Origin: Lichina pygmaea
Taxonomy: Eukaryota > Ascomycota > Lichinomycetes > Lichinales > Lichinaceae
Direction of reading: 5' to 3'
Assembly (NCBI GenBank): GCA_963422465.1
Contig: OY730171.1
Span: 4,670,202 to 4,734,201 of the forward strand
Length of the DNA: 64,000 nucleotides
Part shown: piece by piece, positions 34,076-45,489 of the stretch
Layout of the letters: each line of letters begins with the position of its first letter
Numbering within the stretch: position 1 is the first letter of the stretch
Made by a program: the position numbers and the translations under genes
The notes under the pieces: model-generated
What the model was told of the DNA's origin: nothing
Databases searched by the model: none
The model's input: only the letters and a program-made list of their open reading frames with translations

Positions 34076-37000
34076 CGTAGGGATTCTGCTGGATGGTGAC
34101 GACTTCAAAGTGCTCTGCTCGACTGAGCAAGTCTTGCAACTTGTGGATGAGAGCGCTGAATGGGGTGGCGGAGGCCTTGGCACCGGACGCCGTGAAATCG
34201 TGGCGGGCACCACCGGCCATGAAAACCTCAAGAAACGCCGCTCGAGCGTCGATCCGAGCTTTCTCTGACGCTCGAATTAGCAGCCGCAGAAGGTGGAAGG
34301 TGGAAGGGGAAAAGTGTTGTGCTCACCGGCAGAGTTGCTGAACATGTCCAGAAGAAGCTGCATCATACCCGAGTTGAGAAGCTCGTAGCTGGTGATGCTG
34401 TCCAGGGGATCATCAACAAAATACCTGGCCAGGCGCCAGAAGAGGTCGATTCCATTCCCGGCTCGGCCATGGACATAATGTGCCTTCAGCTCCGACGCTA
34501 GGTCCTTCAAATCGTTCAGGATTCTCGTGGCGCGTTCGCGCGTCTCTCGTCCGTCCTCCCCTGTCTCGTAGTTCTGGAGGAAGCGCTTGGCCGTGGTCGC
34601 GATGTGACGCTCGACGCTCGGCAGTCGAGTCAGAGCGGCCCGGTCTCGCCGCGCGAGGAAAGACGAAGAGTTCTGAGAGCTGACGGGCGACGTGGTCACG
34701 TCGTCCTGGACGTCATCGTCTTGTTCGTCGTCGTGTTCGTCGTCGTCGTCATCGTCGTCGTCGTCGTCTTCGTCGTCGTCGACTTCTTCTTCTCCTCCGT
34801 CTTCCTCTTCGTCTTCGTCGTCGTGACCACCGTCGGAGCTGTCACCCGACGGCTCCGGTATCGGGTCGGGCCTCTCCGCGTCGCCCTTTCCCTTCCTCCG
34901 TGCCGGAGCTGGCGACGAGTCCGGAGGTGCGGCTCTCTTCGACGGCGGAGCCTTGGCAGAGGGCCCGGCCGGCTCGGGCGCGTCCTCCAACCGGCCCTCG
35001 GCGAGCTTGTGGATCTCGGCCATGACGCCCTCGCGGTAGAATTGGTAGCGGTAGATGCGGCCGAGCCGTCGGATTAGCAGATCGGCCGCTTGCAAGGCGG
35101 CGAGGACCATGGTCGGCTGATCTCGCTGCGACAGGATCGAGGCCAGAAACGAGGCGTACGGGACGTCTCGGAGGGCGTCCTCGAGAATGCCGATGTCGAG
35201 GTGAGAGAGCATCTTCAGCTGCCCCGCCAGAACCTTTTCCCGGACGCCGCGGTTGACGGTGCTGGAGTAGGCATCCGTGAGCGTGGGCAGGAGCACCGTC
35301 GCGAACCGCTTGAGCTCGCCCTGGCAGTCGGCCAACAGCTCGACACGTTCGTCGACGGTCGGCGTCTTCTTCTCGAGCGGCGCGACGGACGACTGGCCCG
35401 CGGCACGGGAGAGGGTGTAGGCAATCCCGATCGGACCGAGCGTGTCGAGCTCGGACATCACCGGCAGACCCGGCAGCAGCTCGTAGATGACGTTCAAGGT
35501 CTCGACGATTTGCTCGCGCGGTCGATGGATGAGGGCCTGCATGATGACGACGCTGTCGATCTCGATGGCGGCGTCGGCGTCGGCGCCGGGCGGCGACACA
35601 CCGGTGAGTATCTGATAGAGCGTGTCGACGATGCTCATCTTGAACAACGCGGCCGAGAGCCTGGGGCTCGCTCGCGCGGTGATGGCGAGGACCCGCAGAA
35701 ACTGGGTGTGGATGTGAGGCCCGATGAGGTTGGTAGTGCCCGGCAGGAGCAGACGCAAGATGGCCCGGAGCAGATCGGGGCTGACCAGCTCCTCCAGCTT
35801 CGAGTGCAGGAAGCGGAAGCTCTCGACGATGCGGCAGACGCAGAGGCAGGCCTGCTCGACGACCTTCTGGTCGCTGCTCCCGAGCACGTTCAAGAGGATC
35901 GGCATGACGGCGCGAACGACGGGGAAATTGTCCTCCGAGAGGTTGCGGCAGCAATTGGCGGCCGTCGTGACGGCGGTTCGCTGGGTGCTGGTGGCGAAGA
36001 AGTCCAGGTAGGTCAGACAGGCCGTTAGACCACCGGCCCGGACGATCGACGCCGGAAACTCGACGGAGATCTTCTCTAGCGTCTAGATAGGGGGGGAGGG
36101 GGGGGGGGGGGGAAGGATGGTCAGTTCAGGCCAGAACGGTGCAGACATCGAAGCAAGAACCGGGGGGGGGGGGGGGGGAAAGCGTGGACGCTCACGCTAA
36201 GGGACTGCTCGGCCAGATCGATGTAGTGGATCTCGAGCAGCTTCTGGCAGAGGACGGGCACGGCGCCACCATAGACAACGTTGGCGGTCGAGGACGGCAG
36301 GGCCTCCATGAGATTGGCGATGCAGCGGCAGGCCAAAAGCATGATCTCCGGATTCTCGTCCCCGAATTCGTCGGGCTCCATGAGCGAGACGAGCTCCTTG
36401 ACGAACGGCTCGGGCGAGAAATGGCCGGACAGGTTATCCTCGGTCGAAACCAGGAGCACCTCGGAGAGATCTTGCAAGGCGATCAGTCGGACCGACAGGT
36501 CATCCTTTTGCTGGAGATGGGACAGGATGTCTCGGAGGCGAGACGAGACGCCAGGCAGCAGACCGGACAGAGCACGCAGGGTGCTCGCGAAGCCTGGCGG
36601 AGCGTGACCCGAACCGGATAGATAGCCGGACGCGAAAGGATCATCATCTTCATCCATATGATCGTCGTGGTCGTGGTCGTGATCACGGTCGTTTTCATCA
36701 TCATCCTCGTCATCGTCATCATCCAGATCTCTGCCGAGCTCGTCTTCGTCGTCGACCTCGTGCTCATGCCCGGGCAGACCGTCCGAGTCATCTTGCTGTG
36801 CCGAGTGTGAGCGGCCGTCCTTCGAGCCGGCATCCGCCATCTTGACGTCGCCGTCACTGTTGGCCGCCCCCCTCCTAGAGCGTCTCGTACTCGGAGCGGT
36901 GCCGGCATCCAACGGAGAATCTGTTCCCGCGAGTCAGCAACGTAGCTTCGTCGACGAGCGGATCAGAAACCAAAAACGTACCAGCGTCCGCCTTCTTGTT

Positions 37001-37453
37001 CCTCCCTGATCGTCGGCGAGAAGACTTGGGCGGAAGGGTGGTAGCTGCCGACGATGCTTCGTTGGCGGAGCCGGTGTCGTTGCTATCGAGAGCTGTCAGC
37101 TGGCAGACGCGCTTGGAGCCCAGATCAATCGGCCGAGCGACTTACCCAGCGGCGGACATGGTCGATGATAGCCTGGTCCGTGTCTGTCGAGTCGTCCGCG
37201 ATGGTGGAGGAGGCGGCAGCGGCGCCACGTCTTCCTGAGGAGGAGCCACCTTTTGACGCTTCGTCCGACGCGAAGGCGACGATTTGACGGGCTCGGGCGC
37301 CACTTCAGGTATCTCCACCGCGACTCGAGCCTTCCTCTTTCGAGAAGGCAGCGGCGGTCGAGGGGAAGCACCTGTCAAGCGCGGATCGCCCTGGCTCCTG
37401 GACGCCTCGGCGGCTGCTTGCCTCGCGGACGAGCGAGTGACCCTGGGCGACAT
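31194..37453 (-). CDS. UFD4: HECT-type E3 ubiquitin ligase, UFD4/TRIP12 family
   Basis: Seven exons: 37146-37453, 36982-37082, 36196-36920, 34327-36082, 31673-34264, 31454-31603 and 31194-31390, 1942 residues. The N-terminus ([12 protein letters not shown]) is basic, followed by long acidic Asp/Glu tracts. An armadillo-like region follows ([36 protein letters not shown]), then a second acidic tract and a poly-Gly run. The C-terminal HECT domain ends with the catalytic cysteine at about 1909 in [14 protein letters not shown]4/TRIP12 ligases act in the ubiquitin-fusion-degradation and N-degron pathways. All junctions join in phase, with donors such as GTGAGC, GTACGT and GTAAGT. The 113-nt intron at 36083-36195 carries two long homopolymeric G runs. 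No disruption was found over 5.8 kb of coding sequence. Confidence 0.95.
34036..34078 (-). repeat. Glycine-codon repeat in the UFD4-like gene
   Basis: About 12 consecutive GGC/GGA codons between NPYD and RGSPTSM, giving poly-Gly in the linker before the HECT-proximal region. It is in frame and likely length-variable. Confidence 0.8.
36083..36195 (-). other. UFD4-like intron with two long poly-C/poly-G runs
   Basis: Donor GTGAGC and acceptor ATCTAG flank two C runs on the sense strand (G runs at about 36089-36112 and 36161-36178 on the plus strand). A CTGAC branch-like site lies between them. Such runs are prone to length error. Confidence 0.8.
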
Positions 37454-38612
37454 GAGAGTTTGAGTCGTCTGCGTCTCTGATCGAAACCGGCCAGCATGCA
37501 AAGGCAAGCGGATGAGTACGGCGGAGGCAGAAACGAGAGGTGTAAGAGGAGGGAGATGGGGATGAGGAGGAGGAGGAGGAGGAGGAGGAGGAGGAGGTGG
37601 TGGTGGTGGTGGTGGTGGAACAGGCAACACCTGCTGAGACGGTCGTACGCGACGAGAGAGCCGCCGAGAAGGATTCAAGAACAATCTGAGGAGGTTCGAG
37701 AGGAAGGCGGGGCAAGTGCCGGAGGAAAGACGGTCAAATGTACCTCGAGGACGTCGACGGCGGCGTTGGACGAGACGACCGCGAGGAGAGCGGCGAGAGG
37801 TCCGACACTGGAGCCGATGCGGTCGAGATGGAAGGAGCCCTTCGTTTTGTCCGTTGAGCAGGTCCCTCCATGCGGCTCACCGAGGGAGGATGGCCATAGG
37901 GGTGAACGGAGCACCCCCGAGGCGAAGAGACGGACGTCTGACGAAGGAGGGCAGCAGCGGGCAGCAAGGACGACGTTCCCGAGGAAGGAGGAGACCTGGC
38001 CGAGACGACAGTCGACCAAGCAGAGAAGCGGTCTGGAAGGCGAAAACGATCGAGTTTCACCGGAGCCCGGCTGCTCGCTCAGTTGCAGCCGTGTAGTATG
38101 ACCGACAAGTGCGACGAGCCCGTTCTGTTGCTGAGGGTCGTGACCGGTGGGAGAGTGGACGGATCAGCGTCTCGGTCGGAGCAGCGACGCTGATCCACTT
38201 GGCTTGACGGTATCGGCGGGCTTCCTCCGTCGCGGGCGTAACGGGTTATTTCCGGGACGACGATCGATCTGTGTTGGCGGTGGTGGCAGAACACTTGTGT
38301 GATGAACTGTCGTCGTGCTCTCACGGGATCGACGAGGCTCGACGCTGTACTTCCGTATTTCCGTACGAGTACCGCCACAGGAGCATTACATAAGCTGGCG
38401 GGTGGTGGCCGAAGTCTGTCCTGCTTGCCTAATTAGTGCCTTCGGGCCCGTTCGGGCCCGTTTCCCTGTACTGTAGCCTCCGATTAATTATCATTGTACC
38501 TTGGTAATTACGTAGGCAACGGCTCGATCGAGGTGGTGACATTTACTGTTTGCACCTTGGGACGTTCAAGGGGCATTTAGGCTATACGGTGCCAAGAGAG
38601 TATTGCCCTCCC
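37454..38612. other. Upstream region of the HECT ligase gene
   Basis: Contains a (GGA)n-(GGT)n tract at about 37566-37618 in the probable 5' leader, followed by purine-rich DNA and a TTCGGGCCCG tandem pair at about 38444-38463. No gene is supported. Confidence 0.5.
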
Positions 38613-39660
38613 ATGGTGTGGGTAGGGGCTCGGAGGAAACCAGGTCGGTTTCAGTTACTCTTTATAGGGGTTTGACGTTGAACGTGACTTGGGTTCACTT
38701 GGTGAATGGGGATTTAATTACTTGGAGGATAGCGGAACCCGACTTGGGAAGATCAAAGGTCTCTCCATACTCGACGAACTACGCTCGCTGCGGGACGATG
38801 TCGAGAGGCTCATGACCTCAAATGTACAGTGTCGTTGTTGATACTCTGAGTTGAGCAAGACACCTGTCGACTTCTGGTTGTAGATCTAGGCGACCCACAA
38901 AACCCAGATCGAGTCCCTGGTGGCCCTTGACGTATATTATCACTGATGTTCTGAGTTGGGCAAGACACCTTTTGAACTATGATTGTGAATCTAGGCGACC
39001 CAGAAAACCGACATCGAGTCGGTGACGACCCAGATCGAGTCCCTGGAGGCCGGTGTACAAGCCCTCGAGGTATGATATCATTGATTTCCAAGTAGAGCAG
39101 GGCACATGCCAACCTCTGGTCGTGGAGTAGGAGAACAACGTGAATGTTTGGATGCCTATCCGCGTCCAATTCTTCCGCGTATTCGAGCAAGATCACATGC
39201 ATATTGACCCTGTCGAGGTGACGGCTGGCAATGAGGCCGCTGATCATGGTTGTCTGCCAACGGCAGTGTGCGTCTTCGACAAGATGGAGACGAACCAGGA
39301 TGATTTCGCCGCGCTTGAACTTATATACGCCATGTCTGTTTTTGAGGCCCCCAGGTACACTGTTATGCTTACGGTACCGCCTCCAAGTTGCTACCGTAAT
39401 GTTCTCAGCTGTCTGCCCATTGTCCTATATCTACTTCGTAGAATATCAGCTTGCAAGCCACGTCGTTCGTCGCTCGGGACACGAGCATCTTGTGGACTTG
39501 CGGAGGGCATTCCTCAGGTTAATCAGAGAGTCCTCAAGAGAGGTGTTGATACGCGAGATGGCCGAGGAGTCGTATTTGATGCCTCCAGGACGGACCGTCC
39601 CAAGTACAAGGATGGCTGTTTGACTGAGACTCGGGTGACAGCTCGATATCATCACTGATT
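38613..39660 (+). CDS. Hypothetical coiled-coil protein with duplicated exon-intron units
   Basis: Clear exons are 38668-38823, 38890-38931, 38995-39069 and one beginning 39131; an ATG exon 38613-38621 (MVW) is possible. The small exons are all multiples of 3 in phase 0 and encode heptad-like helix (LDELRSLRDDVERLM, KTQIESLVALD, KTDIESVTTQIESLEAG). The last exon starts ENNVNVWMPIRVQFF. Its 3' part is unclear: one frame continues to 39658, another (EYQLASHVVRRSGHEHLVDL to 39623) looks more protein-like and would need another intron or a frameshift. Introns are 66, 63 and 61 nt and resemble one another. Function unknown; coiled-coil repeats of this kind occur in fungal accessory proteins. Confidence 0.45.
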
Positions 39661-39755
39661 CCAGCCTTGTCAGATGCAAGGCAGGTTCGATGACGTGGTG
39701 TAACATCGCTTGCCGGCTCCCTCCATCGTTCGCAGCTCAGGATGTTGTTGATTGT

Positions 39756-40043
39756 TGTCAGCCGGAGGAGTGAGGAGACCAGTCCTCGCTCGCTGCTAGA
39801 GCCAAGTTCACGTGAGAAGAGAATTCTCACTGTATATTGGTGTCAACCAGGGACTCGACAGGGAGTCGATAGCCCGAGGATTTGCAGGGGTTCAGAGATC
39901 AGCCTCCCCCTGAGTGACGGCTAAATTGTTTGTCTGCACGTGACGGTGTGCAGAGTTTTCTCCTTGGTCGTCGCTCCTAGATTCTTAGAGAAGAGGGAGA
40001 TCAGAATGAAGACACTCATTCCCCGGCCGGCCGCCGGTTCACA
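39756..40043. mobile_element. Solo LTR, 288 bp
   Basis: Begins TGTCAGCCGG and ends GGTTCACA, with a perfect 5-bp duplication ATTGT on both sides (39751-39755 and 40044-40048). Same length and nearly the same sequence as the LTR at 43352-43639. No retroelement coding sequence lies between the two copies, and each has its own target duplication, so they are independent solo LTRs. Confidence 0.92.
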
Positions 40044-40332
40044 ATTGTACGTAGGGGCTAAATCCTCTTTGATCAATCCCTGAGAGGATTGCTCAGTCAC
40101 TTCTTCTTTCGTCTCTTCCTACCAACTAGTCTTGTAAAATCTCAGTAGGTCTTCGTGCAGTGGCAGATTCATTATCCTACTGGAGGCCAAACTCATGGGG
40201 AGAGAAGGAGATGATCGATTGACTAATTGCGTACCGGTACGTAGCTTCCGGACTCGACTATCAGGTCGAGTCCGGCCAACTAACTACGATACCCTATCTA
40301 CTACCGTACTCGTAGAGCCTACGGCCGTGTCG

Positions 40333-40810
40333 GTCAGTGCTGGAGCTACAAGGCAATGGCCTGCTCCGAGAGGGGAGAAGATGATGATCATTGACGCTCT
40401 CTCGGACCCGAGGGCTATATGGCCCCCTATCTAGCTGACTAACACTGCGGTGCCGTACGGTACCGGTACCGTACCGTACCGTACTGACTAAGCCACGCTC
40501 GCCCTGGCCCTGCGGCTGCAACAGTCAGAGACAGAGCTAGGGGAGCTTCGACCAAGACACTTGTAACACTCCATCATAGACAGTTGCCTGGAGTCATGTC
40601 TCGAGAAGACGAGAGGTATCATCAGTCAGCTCTACTGGGAGCAAGTGTCAACGCTGGCTAGATGTTGGTCGCAGGCAGGGTGACGGCCTGGCTTAGTCAG
40701 TGGCGTTAGTCGGCTAGATGGGGGGCCTCGAGTCCGGAGGGGCTTCAATCGACAGCTTCTTCTCCCCTCTCAGAGTAGACCGATGCCTTGTAGCCCCAGC
40801 ACTAGATCAC
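40333..40810. repeat. Fold-back repeat, arms C and D of the dispersed family
   Basis: Left arm about 40333-40510 (plus) and right arm about 40675-40810 (minus) are inverted copies: GCTACAAGGCAATGG against CTACAAGGCATCGG, GAGAGGGGAGAAGA in both, then CGGACCCGAGGGC and CTAGCTGACTAA. The loop is about 160 bp. The left arm also contains a run of GTACC palindromes. Single-arm copies occur at 13740 and 18301. No target duplication could be fixed. Confidence 0.7.
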
Positions 40811-41617
40811 CTAAAGGTGTAGGAGTCTATCACAGGGACGGGCATACAGGCCAGACGCTGGGAGGACTATCAACCTGATCAGTCTCCGTGACCGACCAGA
40901 AGCTAGGAGAAGAAGCAACTACGGGTGTGAGAGACTGCACCGTGCAATGTACGGAGTAGACAGCCTCTTCAATCATGTTAGAAGGTCCATCCAAGATTTT
41001 ACCCCAATGTCGACGTATTCACAAATAGAACACCTAAAACCCAACAAGACCTGCCACCAGAATAATCGCGAGTGTATCTATCGATATCTTCTCGGACTGG
41101 TCAGTCCTTGAATGCCAAGTTGCCGGCAGTCTTCTTCTCAACTTTTTCCAAGTAGCTGGGCCGTGGTCAGACCATCCGATTGTAAACTATCGTTGGTTCT
41201 GGAGGCGTGACCGTCACTAGCTGAAGACCTTGACGATGGATTCAACCGGTTAGGAAAATATAGTACGTGGAAATCTGAAGGGCTAATGGCTAGAGACTTT
41301 GTCAAAGTAGGCAAGGAGAAGCGTATTTCGCTTGAGGGCGTTGAGGGTGAAGAAGCAGAGGAATTACTTTCATAGAGATCAGCACGTGGACATGTGATTC
41401 CATGCCTGCAGTGAGAGGATATCAAGGTTCATCGGCGAGCGACCTGGATAAACTGGATCCGGAACGAAAATATCATGGATTGTGCCAACAGGGCTGAACT
41501 CCACAGAGCCACAACACCTATACCAGCAAGTCCCCCACACATCTCTGGCCAGCCAACATGGCTGGACGACACCAGTAGCATAGTAGGCACTCCCTCCCGG
41601 TGAGTATAGGATGTTCC
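40811..41617. other. Intergenic spacer downstream of the LTR-split gene
   Basis: Lies beyond the 3' end of the minus-strand gene. Short frames only; no supported gene. Confidence 0.5.
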
Positions 41618-44054
41618 TCAAAGAAAACAGTATGGGTGAAAACAGAGCAAGCTAAGTAGTATGAGAAACATATTTGAAAAAAACGGAAACTTAGTCGACA
41701 ATTCGACTCTTGACCCGTTGAACTTGAGGATTGTCAAGGACGAAGACAGATTCTTGGATGAAGCGAGGGCACAGTTCACACAGCAGCCGTCGGCAACAAC
41801 GACACTCTGCTTTGTGTCGCATGCGTACAGGCAAGCCTCGTGGTCTTCTTGAACAGGTACAACACGAATGCCATCGGATGGGATCGAAGTTGGAACAGTC
41901 ACCAGCGATGCCCTGAAAATCCTCCTATCTGTATACTCCTGATCCAAGCTTGTCTGGCGAGGATGCGAGCAAGGCCCGACCCAACGCGCGAAAGCCGCCT
42001 CTCGCACGGCGTTTCCGACGTCGACAATCCGCCGTCTACTTGAGCGATCCACGATCTTGATAGTGATGACGAGAAAGTCGATGTTCTCTCGGACGCTAAG
42101 CCGATACTCGTAGGCTGGTGAAGCAATGTCAAGGTCGAGCTTTGTCCCCACTGTGATGGGGTCGGGGTCGAGAGGCTCGGACGGGGGTCTCTGCAGATGT
42201 GACTTGAGCTCCTTGAAGTATCTTCCGTTGTGAATGAAAGTCCCTTGGCTAACACGAACTCGAGCGAAGCCATAGTTCTGAAACTCGGGCCAGAAAGCCA
42301 ATGGCAAATACATGCAGATCCCAAATTTCGACGATCCAAGCAAGGAAGCCTGATCGGACCATGACACACCTAGCATGCACCCTATGTGCTGGTACAGCGA
42401 TTCGAGCGAGATTAGGCGCCTCCTGTCATTGATGAGATCGAAGAACGCGAGATCAATGGCCGTGCGGCCAGCGGTATACAAGTAGTCCATTCTCAGGCGA
42501 GGATCAAAGTCGAAGTCGATCAGACAACATGAGAGGACGTTGAGCACAAGGAGATCGATGAATCGACGCCGCCAAGACATGTCGGAGACATGGACTAAGT
42601 CCTCCGGCTCTTTGTAGGGATCTAATGGGTTGGCTCCTGGGGTCAAGGGTTGGACGCCGCAAGTGACCGTCAAAGACTCTGAGATACACTGTGACGATGT
42701 GAGTGGTGACCCCAGTAGATCCAAGAACCGCTTTGACACCAGATGGTGGGTATATCCAACTTCCATCTTTTCAGCCATCCGATAGGCTATGGTCGCCACC
42801 AAGGCGCACGCGCGATCAATTTCGGCTCCTTCGAGAAAGCCGAATGATCGAAGCGCGCCTCGAGCGAATCCCGACACAGGATAGCTTAGCACTCCACGTG
42901 GACACAGTCGGTCGAAACCCGATGCAGTGGCCACATGTCGGGGCAGTAAGCTGGACAGAGTTTCGATTGACCACTCACGCCACCAGTCGGTGTCACCTCC
43001 AACGGTAATTCGAATAGTGCATCGTGGGGCGGAAGATTTGCAACGCCATATGATCACCTCTTCCGAGAAAATCTGAACTAGGTCGGGAAACCACCAGGAA
43101 GCGGCCGCACCAATGATTCCCATGCCCTTGCTTCCTTTTATGCTGAGGAGGACTCGATCATCGCGCAGCAACGACAGCATACTGCGAAGGAGTGGTATGG
43201 CGTCCTCCAACTCGAGAGTGTGCGTCAGTCCGTCCATGGATGCTCGTGTTTCCTTCGCGAACCGAGCCCGACGAATGCGAGTGACCAATTCGGCATAGTG
43301 AGAGCAGAAGTCAAACTCGGGGAGGCGATTTTGGAGGATTTCGAAGCAATTTGTCAGCCGGAGGAGTGAGAAGACCAGTCCTCGCTCGCTGCTAGAGCCA
43401 AGTTCACGTGAGAAGAGAGTTCTCACTGTATATTGGTGTCAACCAGGGACTCGACAGGGAGTCGATAGCCCGAGGATTTGCAGGGGTTCAGAGATCAGCC
43501 CCCCCCTGAGTGACGGCTAAATTGTTTGTCTGCACGTGACGGTGTGCAGAGTTTTCTCCTTCTTGGTCGTCGCTCCTAGATTCTTAGTTAGAGAGGGATG
43601 AATCAAGACACTCATTCCCCGGCCGGCCGCCGGTTCACACAATTGCATAACTCTTTCACGCCTGGAAACACGATGCTGGAGGGAGTGGCGTCCTTCGCTA
43701 TCTCAGTCACGGCCCATGCAATATCGCCAAGGGCAAACATCTCCATGGCTACCACGACGAAAGCAATGGACGAAAGCCCGCCGCTGGAGTTGGCCAGGAC
43801 AGCACTGGCATCTCCTTTGCGATATCCAACGGCGATCTTCAACTTTCCCGGAACGGTCCAACGCTCCCTGGTGCAGGCATCGCGAACTTCGCCGCACAGC
43901 CGGGGGCCACGGCGAACCGAGCCCCAAAGGCGTCCAAGAAAGTGAGAGCCACAGACGAGACGCCGTCCGAAGTGAAAAGCGACAGAGCACCTCTTGCGGT
44001 CTCCAGCAGGTTGATGCCACTATCGGCCACGGCCACTTGACCTTGGAAGCTCAT
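41618..44054 (-). pseudogene. Conserved-looking hypothetical gene split by a solo LTR
   Basis: The minus-strand frame starts MSFQGQVAVADSGINLLETA at 44054. It shifts once at a C run near 43905 (AFGARFAVAP, then RLCGEVRDACTRERW), continues to VKELCN, and is cut by the LTR at 43352-43639. It resumes at CFEILQNRLPEFDF and ends at 41618. Removing the LTR and one copy of its CAATT duplication joins the frames exactly; with one base added at the C run the length is 715 codons including the stop. A 602-residue frame starting inside the LTR (43426) is therefore an artefact of the insertion, though it could be expressed. The product has no domain I recognise; the last 15 or so residues are hydrophobic. 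Confidence 0.8.
43352..43639. mobile_element. Solo LTR, 288 bp, inserted in a coding sequence
   Basis: TGTCAGCCGG ... GGTTCACA with perfect 5-bp duplication CAATT (43347-43351 and 43640-43644). It differs from the copy at 39756 by a handful of substitutions and small indels; several are G/A transitions. Confidence 0.95.
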
Positions 44055-45489
44055 GTTGTCGAACTGCTTGATGAGCCAGGTGGCATCGGGCTGGCAGGAT
44101 AGAATGCCCAAGGACGGTTATCGGTATGCGTTGGTCCGAGGAAAGGAAGTAGATTGAGCCTCCGTCGAGCGGGGTAACCGGGTTCCATGGCCTGCAGCTC
44201 ACTCAGCCGCCCGACTTCGCAGCCTCGCCTCCTTTGCTTGACACGCTTGCATACGGTACTGGTGGGAGCACAGCCTCTTCGAGGTACGGTACGGTACGGT
44301 ACTTGCTAGAAGTACCAATACCATCCAAATACAATCTTCACCAACCTGATGTCTCTGGGACATGAAAGCATTGGAAGTCGAGTCATTCTTTCCTTTGACG
44401 ATCACGAGGCTTAATGGGCGCTGATTAATCTCAGACCCAGAGACCACTGCTGACAAAGCATACGGTACCGTACCGTACCCCTCAGGTTGAGATGTGCCAC
44501 GAAGTACCTTACGTACGTATCGTACGTATATACGAGGTAGAGGCTACCGTACGAGGGATGGAGTACAACACCCGCCCCACGGGTGCCGATAAAGCACGAT
44601 GTCAAGAAGCTTGACGACCTCCTCCTGAGGCCAGGTAACATTTGTTCCGGTCCATATGTACTTGGCTTTCACGGACGTTGCAGGGAGTAGATAAGCGTAC
44701 TAAAACTCATCGAGGGAGGTCTGAAAGATGATCCATCACCCATCGAGTCAAAGACTCGAGGCCTACGGTACTCGGACTTCGGTACATTGCCACCTCCGAG
44801 CACGAGCTGACTAAACATCTGGCCCTCGGGTCGCGACGGCGAAGGTACTTCCGTCCTTCGTACCTTCCGTACGTACTCGTATGTACGGAGGGTACGAGTG
44901 TGGAGATGGTGCTGGTGGAGGCATATCGGGCCACCTACAGACACGTCTCTCCAACTCTAGTGCAGGTGCCATGCTTTGTTTCGGTCGTGATGATTTTTCG
45001 CGGAGGTTGATCTCTTTGCACTACCGTACCCGTACCCGTAAGGGTCCAGGCCACGACATCGCTGCAGTGTCAGGCTGGGAAGATGTTGAGCGACAAGGAT
45101 CCTAGAACACGCAGATCGGCCGGGCAAGACCGAGAGCTCCGAGAGATCCGGGAGCGAGCAGCAGGGAGCGGAAGATGAGCTGCAGAGAAGCTTCTGGTCT
45201 CCGGCGGAGACATCTCTAGAATTGCTTATTGGTGGATTACGGGCCACCCCTCGGTGGAGTGACTAGCTGTGTAGTCCCGCTCGTTCATAGATGGGAAAGG
45301 ATCGTCGATGGAGATCATCAACCCACTCTCCCTAGTTCTAGGTCAACAGCATCGCAGGGGTATCGATATATTCATGACTCGGCAACGGCGCTGACAGAAA
45401 GTATGATACAAGAACGGGAGACCAGGCGAGCCATGGACCGCCTCATCTCCTCGAGACCGGTTGATAGCTCTGTCGCGTTCGAACGGCGT
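44055..45489. other. Intergenic spacer between the LTR-split gene and creC
   Basis: GTAC/TACGTA palindromes cluster at about 44284-44305, 44463-44535 and 44860-44890. A short plus-strand frame at 45229-45543 overlaps the creC 3' end and has no domain. No gene supported. Confidence 0.5.

Noticed and set aside
39756-43639. A complete LTR retrotransposon bounded by the two 288-bp repeats
   Set aside because: The repeats have different target duplications (ATTGT and CAATT), and the DNA between them holds unrelated sequence and no gag/pol motifs. They are two solo LTRs.
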